Source: Streptomyces sp. NBC_01723 (GTDB lineage: Bacteria; Actinomycetota; Actinomycetes; Streptomycetales; Streptomycetaceae). From it: 64,000 nt of DNA. Both the position numbers and the translations under genes were made by a program. Positions within the stretch are counted from its first letter, which is position 1, and each line of letters opens with the position of its first letter. The notes below the pieces were generated by a model, which saw only the letters and a list, made by a program, of their open reading frames with translations, was not told where the DNA came from and did not search any database. Location of the stretch: assembly GCF_036246005.1 (NCBI RefSeq), contig NZ_CP109171.1, positions 2,406,001 through 2,470,000 on the forward strand, read 5' to 3'. Below are positions 62,707 to 64,000 of the stretch, piece after piece.

Positions 62707-62857
62707 TGGTTCGAGCAGGAACTCGGGCCGGCCCTCCGGAATCCGACCCTCCGGAATCTGGCACTCCGGACAACGGAACTCGCCTGACGCGGACACGTCC
62801 GGCCGCGTAGGCTCGTACGGCCTTGGATGCGGCTGCGAGCGAGAGCGGAGGGACGCG

Positions 62858-64000
62858 ATGGAGTCCGCGGGCGCGGCCACGGGTCCGGCCTCGTTCCTCA
62901 GCGCCTTCTACACGTCCTACTGGTGGATCCCCGCCGCGGTCCTGGCCACCGCCCTGGCGATCAAACTGCCGACGATCATCCGGCTCTGGAGGGACCCGCT
63001 GCTGCGCGCGGTCGGCGGCCTGCTGCTGCTGGCCTGCGCGGTGTTCGTGTTCGTCGCCCCCTCGACCATCGTCTGGGTCAACCGCGTCACCGGCGTGCCG
63101 AACATCTCGGCGCCCTGGGTGTACTCGCTGCTCACCGCGTTCTGCGGCGCCTGCCTGGTGCTGATCATCGCCTGGCGCGACGGACTCTCCGAAAGCTCGG
63201 CCCCGACCCGCCGGGCCACCCGCTGGGTCGTCTCCGTCTACGGCGGGGTGATCGTCGCGCTCTGGGTGCTGTTCGCCCTCGCCGACGTGCCCGTGGAGCG
63301 CACCCGGGACCTGGACACCTACTACGCCAACACGCCCTTCATGCGCGAGGAGATCCTGCTCTACCTCCTCGCGCACACCACCGCCGTCCTCATCACCTCA
63401 CGGCTGATCTGGAACTGGATCCGCACCGGCGGATTCGACGCCTGGCTGCGCCGGGGGCTGCGGTTCCTGGGCGTCGGCTACGCGCTCAACCTGGCCTTCG
63501 ACGCCGCCAAGCTCACCGCCGTCGTGGCCCGCTGGACCGGCAACGACCTGGACTGGCTCAGTCTGGACGTGGCCCCGGCCCTGGCCTGTCTGTCCGCGGT
63601 GTCGATCGCGGTCGGCTTCATCCTGCCGCACGCCGGCCAGTACCTGCGCGAGCGGCGGCGGATCCGGCTGGCCCACCGCGAACTGCGGCCGCTGTACCGG
63701 CTGATGCGCTCCGTGCACGGCTCCGGGGTGCCGTTCGTCCTGCGGGCCAGCCCCGAACTGCGCCTGACCCGCCGCGAGACCTTCATCCGCGACGTCCTGC
63801 TCCCGCTGGCCCGCCGCACCGACGAACAACTGGGCGCGCGCTCGTACCGCGCCGCCCTCGGTCTCGGGTTCGCCCCGGAGCGGGCGAAGGGGCTCGCCGC
63901 GGCCGTGGTGGTCCTCGACGCGGTCGACGCCCGTCCCGGCACGGACGGCGGTGGAGGCGGCGAGGACAGCGGTGGCGAGCCCGACACCACGGACCTCCTG
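62858..64000 (+). CDS. Seven-helix membrane protein, MAB_1171c-type putative transporter (3' end outside window)
   Basis: The first 381 codons are visible and the gene continues past the right edge. Residues about 10-240 contain seven hydrophobic helices (SYWWIPAAVLATALAIKLP, LLRAVGGLLLLACAVFVFV, YSLLTAFCGACLVLIIA, WVVSVYGGVIVALWVLFALA, ILLYLLAHTTAVLITS, FLGVGYALNLAFDAAKL, ALACLSAVSIAVGFILP), followed by a cytoplasmic helical region (LRERRRIRLAHRELRPLYRLM). This matches the proteins annotated as MAB_1171c family putative transporters (DUF6545 tail), whose function is not established. ATG 62858 follows CGGAGGGA. Confidence 0.8.
   Translation, partial: MESAGAATGPASFLSAFYTSYWWIPAAVLATALAIKLPTIIRLWRDPLLRAVGGLLLLACAVFVFVAPSTIVWVNRVTGVPNISAPWVYSLLTAFCGACLVLIIAWRDGLSESSAPTRRATRWVVSVYGGVIVALWVLFALADVPVERTRDLDTYYANTPFMREEILLYLLAHTTAVLITSRLIWNWIRTGGFDAWLRRGLRFLGVGYALNLAFDAAKLTAVVARWTGNDLDWLSLDVAPALACLSAVSIAVGFILPHAGQYLRERRRIRLAHRELRPLYRLMRSVHGSGVPFVLRASPELRLTRRETFIRDVLLPLARRTDEQLGARSYRAALGLGFAPERAKGLAAAVVVLDAVDARPGTDGGGGGEDSGGEPDTTDLL

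Noticed and set aside
60082..62880. One continuous minus-strand open frame of 932 codons covering the GH51 gene and 1.3 kb upstream
   Set aside because: Only the part from 61587 onward shows protein homology and it has its own ribosome site; the upstream part is antisense to the TnpB remnant and stays open only because of high GC.

Overview
The window is chromosomal DNA from a Streptomyces-type actinomycete. GC is very high, with G/C at almost every third codon position, GTG and TTG starts are frequent, several mRNAs look leaderless, and many secreted proteins carry Tat or Sec signals. The gene content and order (fasR-fabD-fabH-acpP-fabF, DUF3145, ohr, a SCO2400-family protein, a three-gene sugar ABC importer, one mce cluster) match from memory the SCO2380-2430 part of S. 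coelicolor. No rRNA, tRNA or CRISPR array was found.

Layout. 1-8.6 kb: a divergent MFS exporter/TetR pair, two conserved Streptomyces proteins (DUF1023 hydrolase, DUF4429), a MerR-aldo/keto reductase operon, a GNAT, a serine hydrolase and a pirin. 7.4-12.5 kb: the fatty-acid synthase block, in which the PucR-type activator FasR is followed by fabD-fabH-acpP-fabF with stem-loops flanking acpP. 12.5-24.2 kb: mixed housekeeping and secreted enzymes (SGNH lipoprotein, galM, GH3 glycosidase, a pyroglutamyl-peptidase-like secreted protein, EI24 membrane protein, Ohr, MDR oxidoreductase/MarR). 24.3-33 kb: sugar uptake and catabolism (enolase-superfamily sugar-acid dehydratase, zinc dehydrogenase, a TIM-barrel-like protein of unknown role, binding protein, double ATPase, permease, Tat-exported mutarotase). 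33-34.7 kb: a PLP aminotransferase with a long Pro/Ala tail.

34.8-48.0 kb, minus strand: a compact 14-gene mce operon. It holds the ATPase, two YrbE permeases, six Mce proteins, four Mce-associated proteins and a lytic transglycosylase, and nine of its junctions are ATGA or GTGA overlaps. A 650-nt control region separates it from three divergent secreted-protein genes and a second PucR-type regulator. 53.6-64 kb: a membrane-anchored phosphate-binding-like protein, a histidine phosphatase, a DUF4360 secreted protein, an Rrf2 regulator, a GH35-like exported protein, a GH51 arabinofuranosidase, a TnpB transposase remnant and the start of a seven-helix MAB_1171c-type membrane protein.

How the parts connect. 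The 24-33 kb sugar genes and the distant GH51 gene share a 25-bp operator, CGARC-N6-CGAMATMTCGAACA, seen three times. This suggests one regulon that releases an arabinose-type sugar, imports it, interconverts its anomers and oxidises it. At the GH51 locus the promoter and operator lie more than 1 kb upstream of the start codon, with the TnpB remnant in between. Three enzyme-family members (GH35-like, pyroglutamyl-peptidase-like, class C beta-lactamase-like) lack residues normally needed for catalysis. Family assignments rest on motifs and memory; no database search was run.
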